Below, in pieces: positions 8,026-17,264 of a stretch of 35,096 nucleotides of DNA. The stretch's first letter is position 1. Every line of letters begins with the position of its first letter. A program made the translations under genes and the position numbers. The stretch is from Prevotella sp. (GTDB taxonomy: Bacteria; Bacteroidota; Bacteroidia; Bacteroidales; Bacteroidaceae). Location of the stretch: contig JAFUVB010000097.1 in assembly GCA_017471245.1 (NCBI GenBank), positions 1 through 35,096 of the forward strand, given 5' to 3'. The notes beneath the pieces were generated by a model that did not search any database, was not told the DNA's origin, and saw only the letters and a program-made list of their open reading frames with translations.

Positions 8026-10362
8026 ATGAACACGAAACAAATCTGCATGTTGATAACAGTCTGGCTGTGGGTGCTTTCCGCAGCGGCACAGGTGGAAGTG
8101 GAAGACGGAGTAAGCCAGAAACTGGCGCAATATAGGGCGGAACATGTGAGCAACGTGGGCTATCAGCTGACGTTCAACATACCTGAACAGAGGGAGCAAA
8201 GCGTAGGTTTCTGCGAAGTGATCACCTTCAGCTACAACGGAAAAGAGGCGCTGCAGATCGACTTTCAGGGCGAAGTGGCGAGCTGCAAGGTGAACAAACG
8301 GCAACTGAAAGCCGTGGACTATCGCGACGAGCACATCATCATCCCGAAGAAATACCTGCGCAAAGGCACCAACAGTGTGGAGATAACGGGCAGCAGCCTC
8401 GACAAAGCACTGAACCGACAGCACGACTATCTCTACACGCTCTTTGTGCCTGACCATGCGCGGAGCGTGTTCCCATGCTTCGACCAGCCCGATGTGAAGG
8501 CGCGATACATGCTGAAACTGTCGGTGCCTGAACACTGGGAAGCCATCAGCAACGGCGCCTGCCGGCAGCAATCATCAGCAAATACCTATCAGTTTGCTGA
8601 AACCGAGCCGCTGCCCACCTATCTCTTCTCGTTCACGGCGGGCAAGTTCCACAAACAGACTGCCGTGCGCGACGGGCGCCAGATGACCGCCCTCTACCGC
8701 GAAACCGACCCCAAGAAGGTGGCACAGCTGCAGATTGTGTTCGACGAGATTGCCCTCTCGCTGCGCTGGTTGGAAGAATACACGGGCATCCCCTACCCTT
8801 TCTCCAAGTATGATTTTGCCATCCTGCCCGGCTATCAGTTCGGAGGCATGGAGCATCCGGGATGCATCCAATACCGCGACCGCACGCTCTTCCTCGGAGA
8901 AAACCCCACGCCCGACGAGGAACTCAGCCGCTTGCAGCTGCTGGCTCACGAAACATCGCACATGTGGTTCGGCGATCTGGTCACCATGCGCTGGTTCAAC
9001 GACGTGTGGACAAAGGAGGTATTCGCCAACTTCATGGCCGACAAGATAGGGCGCGAACAGTTTCCCGACATCAACCACGACCTGAGTTTCATCAAGTCGC
9101 ACTATATTCCCGCCCTCGCCACCGACCGCACCGAAGGCACGCACCCTATACAACAACCGTTAGATAACCTGAAAAATGCCGGACTGCTCTACGGAAACAT
9201 CATCTATCACAAGGCTCCCATCATGATGCGCAAGCTGGAAGAGCAGATGGGAGATGCACCTTTCCGCCGCGGACTGCAGCAATACCTGCGCCGGTTCTCC
9301 TACGGCAATGCCACGTGGGACGACCTCATTGCCATCCTCGACAATGAGAATCCGCAGGCAGGCATCAAGGAGTTCGACCGCCAATGGGTGAAATCGAAGG
9401 GCGTGAACATCATTGACGCGGATGCTTCCGACGGCAAACCGCTGCCCAACACCGACGGTATGGGCTATGCCCGATATCGGTTTGCCGACAGCAATGCTGT
9501 TACTCAGTATGTAAATCGGTGGGACGAATTGTCGACGGAACAGAGCCGCATGGCAGCCGCCATGATACTCTACGAGAACTATCTGATGCACAAGGCTCCC
9601 GCCGACCTTACGTTCACGGGCGTGTGGATGCTCGCCGCCTCGGAAGGAAACGAGCTTACACTGTCGGTATGCGCCAACATCCTGAGCCACGTGATGCGCC
9701 ATTTGCCCTCTAATCAGCGGCAAGAGATGGAGAAAATACTATGGAAAACCATGCAGGAGCACCCCGTCAGGTCGTTCCGCCAGCAGTTGCTGCGCACGCT
9801 CTGCACCAATGCCACCACGCCGGAACTCGTCGACAGCATTCAAAACATCTGGGAACAGGCATCCAACCCGCTGCTCACCGAGCGCAACTACATCAACACC
9901 GCCTACCATCTCGCCATGATGCGCCCCGCCCGTTGGCTGGAAATCATCGCCAAGCAGCGCGCCCGCCTCAAGAACGAGGATGTGATTCGCGAGTTTGATT
10001 TCGTGAGCCGGGCATGCAACCCCGACGCTGATGTGCAAAAACAATTGTTCGAATCGCTGCTGAAAAAGGAGAACCGTGCCATCGAACCATACGCCGCCAA
10101 CATGCTCTCACTGCTGAACAGCTCTCTGAGAGAGCCGCATAACAACCGCTTCATCACCCCCGGACTGGAAGTTTTAGAGGAAGTGCAGCGCACAGGCGAC
10201 ATATTCTTCCCCCTCGACTGGTGCAATGCCCTGCTCTCAGGTCATCGCTCAGCCGAAGCCCGACAGATGGTGCAGCAGTTCATCAACGCTCATCCCGACT
10301 ATCCGGAACCGCTCCGCAACAAGCTCCTTCAGGCTGCATTCATGTTGCTCAACGGGGAGTAG
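8026..10362 (+). CDS. M1 family zinc aminopeptidase, secreted
   Basis: 778 aa from ATG at 8026, which places a classical signal peptide (about residues 1-22, LITVWLWVLSAAAQ) at the N-terminus. The zinc site is intact: His308-Glu309-Thr-Ser-His312 and the third ligand Glu331 in NDVWTKEVFANF. The exopeptidase motif, usually GAMEN, reads GGMEH (273-277), a variant with Gly for Ala and His for Asn. The N-terminal saddle domain and C-terminal helical ERAP1-like region are present, so length is normal. It would remove N-terminal residues from peptides in the periplasm. Single-gene unit. Confidence 0.92.
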   Translation: MNTKQICMLITVWLWVLSAAAQVEVEDGVSQKLAQYRAEHVSNVGYQLTFNIPEQREQSVGFCEVITFSYNGKEALQIDFQGEVASCKVNKRQLKAVDYRDEHIIIPKKYLRKGTNSVEITGSSLDKALNRQHDYLYTLFVPDHARSVFPCFDQPDVKARYMLKLSVPEHWEAISNGACRQQSSANTYQFAETEPLPTYLFSFTAGKFHKQTAVRDGRQMTALYRETDPKKVAQLQIVFDEIALSLRWLEEYTGIPYPFSKYDFAILPGYQFGGMEHPGCIQYRDRTLFLGENPTPDEELSRLQLLAHETSHMWFGDLVTMRWFNDVWTKEVFANFMADKIGREQFPDINHDLSFIKSHYIPALATDRTEGTHPIQQPLDNLKNAGLLYGNIIYHKAPIMMRKLEEQMGDAPFRRGLQQYLRRFSYGNATWDDLIAILDNENPQAGIKEFDRQWVKSKGVNIIDADASDGKPLPNTDGMGYARYRFADSNAVTQYVNRWDELSTEQSRMAAAMILYENYLMHKAPADLTFTGVWMLAASEGNELTLSVCANILSHVMRHLPSNQRQEMEKILWKTMQEHPVRSFRQQLLRTLCTNATTPELVDSIQNIWEQASNPLLTERNYINTAYHLAMMRPARWLEIIAKQRARLKNEDVIREFDFVSRACNPDADVQKQLFESLLKKENRAIEPYAANMLSLLNSSLREPHNNRFITPGLEVLEEVQRTGDIFFPLDWCNALLSGHRSAEARQMVQQFINAHPDYPEPLRNKLLQAAFMLLNGE

Positions 10363-10384
10363 CGATACAAAATCACCCGATTGA

Positions 10385-10416
10385 TTTGGTCGTTTCAAAA
10401 AAAAACACTACTTTTG
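10385..10416 (+). promoter_or_regulatory. Strong Bacteroidota promoter for the RNA/MBOAT unit
   Basis: TTTG (10385-10388), 20 nt including an A-run, then TACTTTTG (10409-10416): both boxes match the consensus with ideal spacing. Transcription should start near 10423, nearly 380 nt before the MBOAT start codon. Confidence 0.75.
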
Positions 10417-10422
10417 CACCAT

Positions 10423-10740
10423 CCACACGCCGATAGCCCCTTGCAAAAGGGATGGTTGGCAGGGGATACATATATGTTTAAAGCGTTTACTTAGCGCTTC
10501 GGTTTTGACTACTCAGAACTTCGCAAACTCTAAGATCTGTCAAAGACCAAGCAACAGTAGATGCTCATGGGTATGTAATTGACAGCCCTCATTGTGTCTT
10601 TCCAACGCAGTGAGGCTGAAGATATACATATCGGCGTGGGTGTTTGCGTTGCTCGTTCTTGACAGATTGGGCAATGCGAAGGCCTTGAGTAGCGGGACGA
10701 GTAACAGGTTCAGGCTCCCGCGCTTTTCGTATATGTCGGT
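10423..10740 (+). ncRNA. Candidate structured RNA or long 5' leader
   Basis: No plus-strand gene exists here, but the transcript can fold extensively. A long-range helix pairs 10535-10555 with 10648-10667 (ATCTGTCAA with TTGACAGAT, continuing through AGCAAC/GTTGCT). It encloses a hairpin, CAGCC-TCATTG with CAGTGA-GGCTG (10583-10618). A 5' stem-loop spans 10429-10460, AAGCG/CGCTT lies at 10481-10499, and GCGGGA/TCCCGC at 10692-10721. A consensus promoter directly precedes it. I cannot name an Rfam family. It could be a cis leader regulating the MBOAT gene or a separate small RNA; no clear terminator is seen before 10802, which favours a leader. Confidence 0.5.
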
Positions 10741-10801
10741 CATACATTATTAATGTGTTCTCGTCGGGGAGCTACGGGAATGAGAAAGACAAGAGAGCAC
10801 C

Positions 10802-12250
10802 ATGCTTTTCAATTCTTTTGAGTTCATGTTATTCCTTCCTATCGTATTCCTTCTCTATTGGAAGGTGTTCAAGAAACTGTCTCAGCAGAACCTGCTCATC
10901 GTAGTAGCAAGCTACATTTTCTACGGATGGTGGAACTGGCGATTTCTGTTTCTCATCTTGATAACCACCCTATTCAGTTATGGAAGCGGACTGGCAATAG
11001 AGCATTTTCAGGGTGACCGCCATCGGCAGAAGATGGTCAGCATCGGCAATATTATTCTTAACGTAGGGATTTTGGGCATCTTCAAATATTACAATTTCTT
11101 TGTCGAGAGCCTCCAAGAATTGCTGTCGTTAACAGGAATACACCTTGACTGGCCCACGATGAACATCATTTTGCCGGTAGGCATCAGTTTCTACACGTTT
11201 CAGGCTCTTAGCTATTCTATCGACGTTTATCGTGGAAAGATTCAGGCAACCCATGACCTTGTGGCATTTTTCGCCTTTATCAGCTTTTTCCCACAGTTGG
11301 TGGCTGGTCCGATAGAGCGCGCAACGAACTTGCTTCCTCAGTTTATCAAACCACGGATGTTCGACTATGATACAGCCGTAGACGGATGCCGGCAGATACT
11401 GTGGGGATTTTTCAAGAAATGCCTGATAGCAGACGTATGCGCCATGTCGCTGAATAACATCTGGATGGATTATCAGCACCAGAGCGGGCTGGTGCTTCTG
11501 AACGGTGCCATCCTGTTCACTTTTCAGATTTACGGTGACTTTTCGGGCTACTCCGACATTGCTATCGGCACGGCTAAATTATTTGGAATCCGGTTGCTCA
11601 ACAACTTCAACTATCCTTATTTCTCGCGCAGCATTCCCGAATTCTGGCGGCGATGGCACATCTCGCTGATGACATGGTTTCGCGATTACATCTATTTTCC
11701 ATTAGGAGGAAGCCGTTGTCCGAAATGGAAAACCATCCGCAACACGTTCATCGTGTTTGGAATAAGCGGTATATGGCATGGAGCCAATTGGACTTTTGTG
11801 AGCTGGGGGCTGTATCATGCGTACATTCTGTCGGCGTTCATCTACTTCGGTATCCATACAAAGCACGACCATCCCGCGGCATACGGTCATCTGCTTCCCA
11901 ACCGAAAAGAAGCTACGCAAATGCTTTACACCTTCATCCTCGTCGCCATCGGGTGGATTATATTCCGAGCCGAATCCCTCCCACAGGCATGGGACTATAT
12001 CAGTCGGATATTCACAGCCTTCACAGATGCTGGTCCCAAAATCTCTTATCAGAAACGCCCATACTTGTTTATCTTTGTCATGCTGGTCATAGAGTGGCTG
12101 CAACGCACACGCCCCCACGGTCTATACATGCCTGCTGACAGCTCGATCTTTTCGAAACAACCAGTCAGATGGTGCCTTTACATCGTAATGATCCTAACCA
12201 TTATGCTCTTCAAAGGTGCACAAGGAGAGTTTATTTATTTCCAATTCTAA
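10802..12250 (+). CDS. MBOAT family O-acyltransferase (AlgI-like)
   Basis: 482 aa polytopic membrane protein. It starts with MLFNSFEFMLFLPIVFLLYW, characteristic of the AlgI/DltB/PatA branch. Landmarks are PVGISFYTFQALSYSIDVYRG, QLVAGPIERA, FWRRWHISLMTWFRDYIYFPLGG (His286) and SGIWHGANWTF with the invariant His326. These proteins move acetyl (or other acyl) groups across the inner membrane onto extracytoplasmic polysaccharides. It is followed after 24 nt by an SGNH-like protein that is probably its partner. No polysaccharide synthesis genes are adjacent, so the acceptor is unknown; peptidoglycan or a capsule made elsewhere are both possible. Confidence 0.92.
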   Translation: MLFNSFEFMLFLPIVFLLYWKVFKKLSQQNLLIVVASYIFYGWWNWRFLFLILITTLFSYGSGLAIEHFQGDRHRQKMVSIGNIILNVGILGIFKYYNFFVESLQELLSLTGIHLDWPTMNIILPVGISFYTFQALSYSIDVYRGKIQATHDLVAFFAFISFFPQLVAGPIERATNLLPQFIKPRMFDYDTAVDGCRQILWGFFKKCLIADVCAMSLNNIWMDYQHQSGLVLLNGAILFTFQIYGDFSGYSDIAIGTAKLFGIRLLNNFNYPYFSRSIPEFWRRWHISLMTWFRDYIYFPLGGSRCPKWKTIRNTFIVFGISGIWHGANWTFVSWGLYHAYILSAFIYFGIHTKHDHPAAYGHLLPNRKEATQMLYTFILVAIGWIIFRAESLPQAWDYISRIFTAFTDAGPKISYQKRPYLFIFVMLVIEWLQRTRPHGLYMPADSSIFSKQPVRWCLYIVMILTIMLFKGAQGEFIYFQF

Positions 12251-12274
12251 TCAACCAAAAACCGACAAAGGAAT

Positions 12275-13234
12275 ATGAAACAGTTCATTCAGAAAACAAC
12301 ACTGCTCTTCTGCATCATCGCTGGCATTGTCGCAGCACTGATTATACTGCCGCCACGGAACCAAGAAAGCGGATATATCGAATACATGAAGAAAATCGGA
12401 ATGGTGATGAACACGCCCTCAAAGCGAGTCATCTTTGTAAGCGGCAGCAGCCTTAACACGGCTCTCGACTCGCAAATGATGGAAGATTCACTGCACATCA
12501 ACGTTGTGAACTATGGTCTGAACGCTGGTATCGGTCTAAAATTCTGGCTCGATGACGTGACTCCCTATGTGCGAAAAGGCGATATCGTGGTAGTTGCTCC
12601 CGAATATCCGCAATTCTTCAACGATGTAATGTATGGCAATCCCGAAACGCTCGGCCCGCTGATGTACTACTCAAACATGCGGAACATCACGAAAATGAAC
12701 CTTAAACAACTGCTCAATGTGATAAAAGGCATCCCTTCCATCATCAATTCGAATGTAATCGGAGCCATCGGAAAGAAGCGGCAAGCACCACAGAAGCATT
12801 CAGGAGCGAACCCATCAGAATTTAAATCCGAAAGAACGCCATCCCCACTCCCGCCCCACCAAGCAGAAAACAACTTCAAGCCAACATGGGAATATAAGAG
12901 ACCGCTTGTGGTTGATGAAGATTTCGGGAACTATTTCGTCCAGAAAATCAACGAAATGAAAGCCCAAGGTGCCACAGTCTTGATTGTTCCTTCCGTAATC
13001 CGCGCCACTGCTTTTGCCCGCGAACGTATCAATGCATACGCCATTGATGCCTTTCTCCGGAAGCACGGTCTTGCATATCACTCTAAGCCTGAGCTGCATG
13101 TCGTTCCCGATGAGGATGCATCGGATACCGATTACCACACAAACTATTATGGTAGAATTAGAAACACCCAAGTGCTCATCAACGAAATTCGACCCTACAT
13201 CTGCCGAATCACTTGTTGTGCGGGCAGCTTTTAA
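12275..13234 (+). CDS. SGNH-hydrolase-like membrane-anchored partner of MBOAT
   Basis: 319 aa with one N-terminal membrane anchor (residues ~8-26). A nucleophile-type motif FVSGSSLNTALDS places Ser58/Ser59 after a beta-strand, and near the C-terminus TDYHTNYYGR gives Asp286-Tyr-His288, the usual SGNH catalytic pair. The order and spacing resemble AlgJ/AlgX and DltD-type partners that complete acyl transfer in the periplasm. A Pro/Lys/Ser-rich stretch near residues 168-205 looks like a flexible insert. The C-terminus ends ICRITCCAGSF. Co-transcription with the MBOAT gene is likely from the 24-nt gap. Function is inferred from motif and context; overall similarity to named families could not be checked. 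Confidence 0.75.
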   Translation: MKQFIQKTTLLFCIIAGIVAALIILPPRNQESGYIEYMKKIGMVMNTPSKRVIFVSGSSLNTALDSQMMEDSLHINVVNYGLNAGIGLKFWLDDVTPYVRKGDIVVVAPEYPQFFNDVMYGNPETLGPLMYYSNMRNITKMNLKQLLNVIKGIPSIINSNVIGAIGKKRQAPQKHSGANPSEFKSERTPSPLPPHQAENNFKPTWEYKRPLVVDEDFGNYFVQKINEMKAQGATVLIVPSVIRATAFARERINAYAIDAFLRKHGLAYHSKPELHVVPDEDASDTDYHTNYYGRIRNTQVLINEIRPYICRITCCAGSF

Positions 13235-13523
13235 ACGTCCATGCAGCACTGATTCCACCAAGAATATGTATCTTTCCCCAAATAACCAGCATGATTTGAA
13301 CAAGTGCAAATTATGATTTAAACTTCATAAAAAACCATAAGGATCTCATATAAACAATGTAATGATGCAATTTTGATATTGTAGCATAGACAAACGGAAT
13401 CCCGCGCGGCCGCCTCCATACAGTTTTCTTCACCCAGTTCGGAAAGAGTTTATATCAAAATTTTGCTGTATCACCAAAAAGCATTATCTTTGCACTCTGA
13501 ATGATATATAATAAGGTATAGCA
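13235..13523 (+). other. Intergenic region holding the purL promoter
   Basis: AT-rich. Besides the promoter at 13462-13492 and an AAGG ribosome binding site near 13513, I see no gene, strong hairpin or repeat. Confidence 0.6.
13462..13492 (+). promoter_or_regulatory. Bacteroidota promoter for purL operon
   Basis: TTTG (13462-13465), 19 nt, TATCTTTG (13485-13492); the ATG follows 31 nt later. No purine riboswitch-like fold is seen in the short leader. Confidence 0.75.
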
Positions 13524-16500
13524 ATGATATTTTTCTTTAAGACTCCATCACGAAACGTGATAGCTACCGAGGTTGATCACCAGCTGGATCAACAGGAAAT
13601 CAATGAACTATGTTGGCTCTATGGCGAGGCAGAGCTATTAACAGACAATGAGCTGCAGGGCTTTTTCGTTGGTCCGCGCCGCGAAATGATCACCCCATGG
13701 AGCACCAATGCCGTGGAGATTACGCAGAACATGGGAATGAAAGGCATCTCACGCATAGAGGAATACTTTCCTGTTGAAAACAAGGATGCTGAGCATGACC
13801 CGATGCTGCAACGCATGTATGAGGGCCTCGGTCAGGACATTTTCACCGTGAATATCAAGCCTCAACCCATTCAACACGTTGAAAATCTGGAGGAATACAA
13901 CGAAGCCGAAGGACTCGCCCTGTCACCTGAGGAAATTGAATACCTGCATAAAGTGGAGAAAGAACTGAACCGCCCACTTACCGACAGCGAGATATTCGGC
14001 TTCGCACAGATCAACTCTGAGCACTGCCGCCATAAGATTTTCGGCGGCACGTTCATCATCGACGGTGAGGAAAAGGAGTCGAGCCTCTTCTCGATGATTA
14101 AGAAAACGACGCAAGAGCACCCACATCACATACTCTCTGCCTATAAAGACAACGTGGCGTTCTCGCGCGGACCGATTGTAGAACAGTTCGCACCGTCAGA
14201 CCAGTCAACAGCCGACTGGTTCCAAGTGAAGGATATTGAGAGCGTCATTTCGCTGAAAGCCGAGACGCATAACTTCCCAACTACCGTGGAACCGTTTAAT
14301 GGTGCATCGACAGGAACGGGCGGAGAAATCCGCGATCGCATGGGTGGAGGAACCGGTTCATGGCCTATTGCGGGAACAGCAGTGTATATGACAAGCTATC
14401 CGAGAATAGCGGAAAGAGACTGGGAGCATCTGTTGCCCGTGCGAGAGTGGCTCTATCAGACTCCCGAACAGATCCTGATCAAAGCCTCGAATGGTGCCAG
14501 CGACTTCGGAAACAAGTTCGGACAGCCGCTCATCTGTGGAAGTGTGCTCACATTTGAGCATCAGGAAGAAGCCAACGGCGAGTCAGTCGCCCCCACAAAG
14601 TATGCCTACGATAAGGTGATTATGCTTGCTGGCGGTGTGGGTTACGGCAAAAGGCGAGACTGCTTGAAGAAAAAACCGCAGAAAGGCAACAAAATTGTGG
14701 TTGTGGGTGGCGATAACTATCGCATCGGACTGGGTGGCGGCAGTGTGTCGTCGGTAGATACCGGCCGCTACAGCAACGGTATTGAACTGAATGCCGTGCA
14801 GCGTGCCAACCCCGAAATGCAGAAACGCGCCTACAACCTGGTGCGCGCCTTGGTGGAGGAAGATAACAATCCCGTGGTGAGCATCCACGACCACGGCAGC
14901 GCCGGACACGTGAACTGCCTTTCAGAACTGGTTGAGGAGTGCGGCGGCGAGATAGATATGACGAAGCTGCCCATTGGCGACAAGACCCTTTCTTCGAAGG
15001 AAATCATCGCCAACGAGAGCCAGGAGCGCATGGGACTGCTCATCGACGAGAAGCACATTGAGCATGTGCGCCGCATTGCCGAGCGCGAGCGCGCCCCGCT
15101 CTATGTGGTTGGCGAGACCACGGGCGATGCCCATTTCTCGTTCAAGCAGGGCGACGGCGTGAAGCCTTTCGACCTTGACGTGGCTCAGATGTTTGGCCAT
15201 TCGCCCAAGACGGTGATGGTTGACAAGACCGTGGAGAGGCACTATCAGAACGTGGAATACCAGCAGGAGAAACTCGAAGAATACGTGGAGCGCGTGCTGC
15301 AACTGGAAGCCGTGGCCTGCAAAGACTGGCTCACCAACAAGGTGGACCGCTCTGTGACGGGCAAGATTGCACGCCAGCAGTGCCAGGGAGAGATACAGTT
15401 GCCGCTGAGCGACTGCGGTGTGGTGGCGCTCGACTACCGCGGAAAGAAAGGCATAGCCACCGCTTTGGGCCATGCGCCCCAGGCCGGACTGGCATCGCCA
15501 GAGGCCGGAAGCGTGCTGTCGGTGGCCGAATCGCTCACCAATATCGTATGGGCACCGCTGTCAGAGGGGCTGAAAAGCGTGAGCCTTTCTGCCAACTGGA
15601 TGTGGCCCTGCCGCTCTCAGCAGGGCGAAGATGCCCGCCTCTACCGCGGCGTGAAGGCCTTGAGCGACTTCTGTTGCGAGATTGGCGTGAACGTGCCCAC
15701 AGGAAAAGACTCGCTCTCCATGAGCCAGCAGTATCCCAACGGCGAGAAAATCATCTCTCCGGGAACCGTTATCGTGAGCAGCGGAGGCGAGGTAAGCGAC
15801 GTGCGCAAGGTGGTTTCGCCCGTCATCGTCAACGACAAGAACTCGTCCATCTATCATATCGACTTCTCATTCGACCAGCAACGCCTGGGCGGAAGTGCCT
15901 TTGCGCAGTCACTGGGCAAGGTGGGCGACGACGTTCCCACGGTGAAGAATCCCGACTATTTCGTAGATTGCTTCAACGCCGTGCAGGAATTGATACGCCG
16001 CGGATGGGTGATGGCAGGCCACGACATCAGCGCCGGCGGCCTTATCACCACGCTTCTTGAAATGACGTTTGCCAACAAACGGGGCGGCATGCACATCAAT
16101 CTGCACAACCTGGGCGGCGACGACGTGGTGAAGAACCTGTTTGCCGAGAATCCAGGCGTGGTGATCCAAGTGTCCGACCAGCACAAATTCGAACTGAAAG
16201 ACCTGCTGGAAGACATGGGCGTGGGCTTTGCAAAGATTGGCTATCCCACTCCCAACGAGCGCACGCTCGTGGTGAAGAAAGACGAAAAAGAATACTGCTT
16301 CGACATCGACCAGATGCGCGACGTGTGGTATAAGACCAGTTATCTGCTCGACCGCAAGCAGAGTTTCAACGGCTGCGCCGAGGCACGCTTCAAGAACTAC
16401 AAGCATCAGCCGCTGGAAATGAAGTTCAACCGCGGCTTCACAGGTAAACTTTCCAACTACAGAATCTCTGCCGACCGCCGCAAGCCCACAGGTATCAAGG

Positions 16501-17252
16501 CCGCCATTATCCGCGAAAAGGGAACCAATGGCGAGCGCGAGATGGCCTATTCGCTCTATCTGGCAGGCTTCGACGTGAAGGATGTGATGATGACCGACCT
16601 GATTACCGGTCGCGAAACGCTGGAAGACATCAACATGATTGTGTTCTGCGGCGGCTTCTCCAACAGCGACGTGCTGGGCAGTGCCAAGGGTTGGGCAGGC
16701 GCATTCCTGTATAACCCCAAGGCCAAAGAGGCCCTCGACAAGTTCTATGCCCGCGAAGACACGCTCTCGCTCGGCATCTGCAACGGCTGCCAACTGATGG
16801 TGGAACTGGGACTTACCGGTGCCAAGGGAGCCAAGATGCTGCACAACGACTCGCACAAGTTTGAGAGCAAGTTCATCTCACTGCAGATTCCGGAGAACAA
16901 GAGCGTGATGTTCGGTTCGCTGAGCGGCAACAAACTCGGCCTGTGGGTGGCACACGGCGAGGGCAAGTTCCATCTGCCCGAGAGCGAAGACCAGTATCAC
17001 ATCATTGCCAAATACAACTATCCCGACTATCCAGCCAACCCCAACGGCAGCGATTACAATGTGGCCGGCATCTGTTCTGCCGACGGAAGGCACCTGGCCA
17101 TGATGCCTCATCTGGAGCGAGCCATATTCCCCTGGCAGTGCGCATGGTATCCGCTCAACCGCCGCATGGACGAAGTGACGCCGTGGATTGAGGCATTTGT
17201 CAATGCGCGCAAATGGATTGAGGAGAAGACAAGCAAGAACGAAAAGGCCTAA
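13524..17252 (+). CDS. purL: Phosphoribosylformylglycinamidine synthase, single-chain
   Basis: 1242 aa, the large fused form that combines the PurS-like, synthetase and glutaminase parts (separate PurS, PurL and PurQ in many Gram-positives). It catalyses the fourth step of de novo purine synthesis: FGAR + glutamine + ATP to FGAM. Visible signatures: FGFAQINSEHCRHKIF, SLKAETHNFPTTVEPFNGASTGTGG and IRDRMGGGTGS in the first AIRS-type half, HDISAGG in the second, and a C-terminal class I glutaminase with nucleophile Cys1086 in GICNGCQLM and a His in MPHLERAIFPWQ. First gene of a probable four-gene unit: 12 nt separate it from chrA. Its own promoter lies just upstream. Confidence 0.97.
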   Translation: MIFFFKTPSRNVIATEVDHQLDQQEINELCWLYGEAELLTDNELQGFFVGPRREMITPWSTNAVEITQNMGMKGISRIEEYFPVENKDAEHDPMLQRMYEGLGQDIFTVNIKPQPIQHVENLEEYNEAEGLALSPEEIEYLHKVEKELNRPLTDSEIFGFAQINSEHCRHKIFGGTFIIDGEEKESSLFSMIKKTTQEHPHHILSAYKDNVAFSRGPIVEQFAPSDQSTADWFQVKDIESVISLKAETHNFPTTVEPFNGASTGTGGEIRDRMGGGTGSWPIAGTAVYMTSYPRIAERDWEHLLPVREWLYQTPEQILIKASNGASDFGNKFGQPLICGSVLTFEHQEEANGESVAPTKYAYDKVIMLAGGVGYGKRRDCLKKKPQKGNKIVVVGGDNYRIGLGGGSVSSVDTGRYSNGIELNAVQRANPEMQKRAYNLVRALVEEDNNPVVSIHDHGSAGHVNCLSELVEECGGEIDMTKLPIGDKTLSSKEIIANESQERMGLLIDEKHIEHVRRIAERERAPLYVVGETTGDAHFSFKQGDGVKPFDLDVAQMFGHSPKTVMVDKTVERHYQNVEYQQEKLEEYVERVLQLEAVACKDWLTNKVDRSVTGKIARQQCQGEIQLPLSDCGVVALDYRGKKGIATALGHAPQAGLASPEAGSVLSVAESLTNIVWAPLSEGLKSVSLSANWMWPCRSQQGEDARLYRGVKALSDFCCEIGVNVPTGKDSLSMSQQYPNGEKIISPGTVIVSSGGEVSDVRKVVSPVIVNDKNSSIYHIDFSFDQQRLGGSAFAQSLGKVGDDVPTVKNPDYFVDCFNAVQELIRRGWVMAGHDISAGGLITTLLEMTFANKRGGMHINLHNLGGDDVVKNLFAENPGVVIQVSDQHKFELKDLLEDMGVGFAKIGYPTPNERTLVVKKDEKEYCFDIDQMRDVWYKTSYLLDRKQSFNGCAEARFKNYKHQPLEMKFNRGFTGKLSNYRISADRRKPTGIKAAIIREKGTNGEREMAYSLYLAGFDVKDVMMTDLITGRETLEDINMIVFCGGFSNSDVLGSAKGWAGAFLYNPKAKEALDKFYAREDTLSLGICNGCQLMVELGLTGAKGAKMLHNDSHKFESKFISLQIPENKSVMFGSLSGNKLGLWVAHGEGKFHLPESEDQYHIIAKYNYPDYPANPNGSDYNVAGICSADGRHLAMMPHLERAIFPWQCAWYPLNRRMDEVTPWIEAFVNARKWIEEKTSKNEKA

Positions 17253-17264
17253 GCACAGAGGAAA

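Noticed and set aside
10540-10743. Minus-strand ORF of 67 aa in the region before the MBOAT gene
   Set aside because: It lies opposite a consensus plus-strand promoter and exactly over the folded region. Its openness is more simply explained by conserved RNA sequence; no RBS is seen. It remains the alternative if homologues show coding-type substitution.
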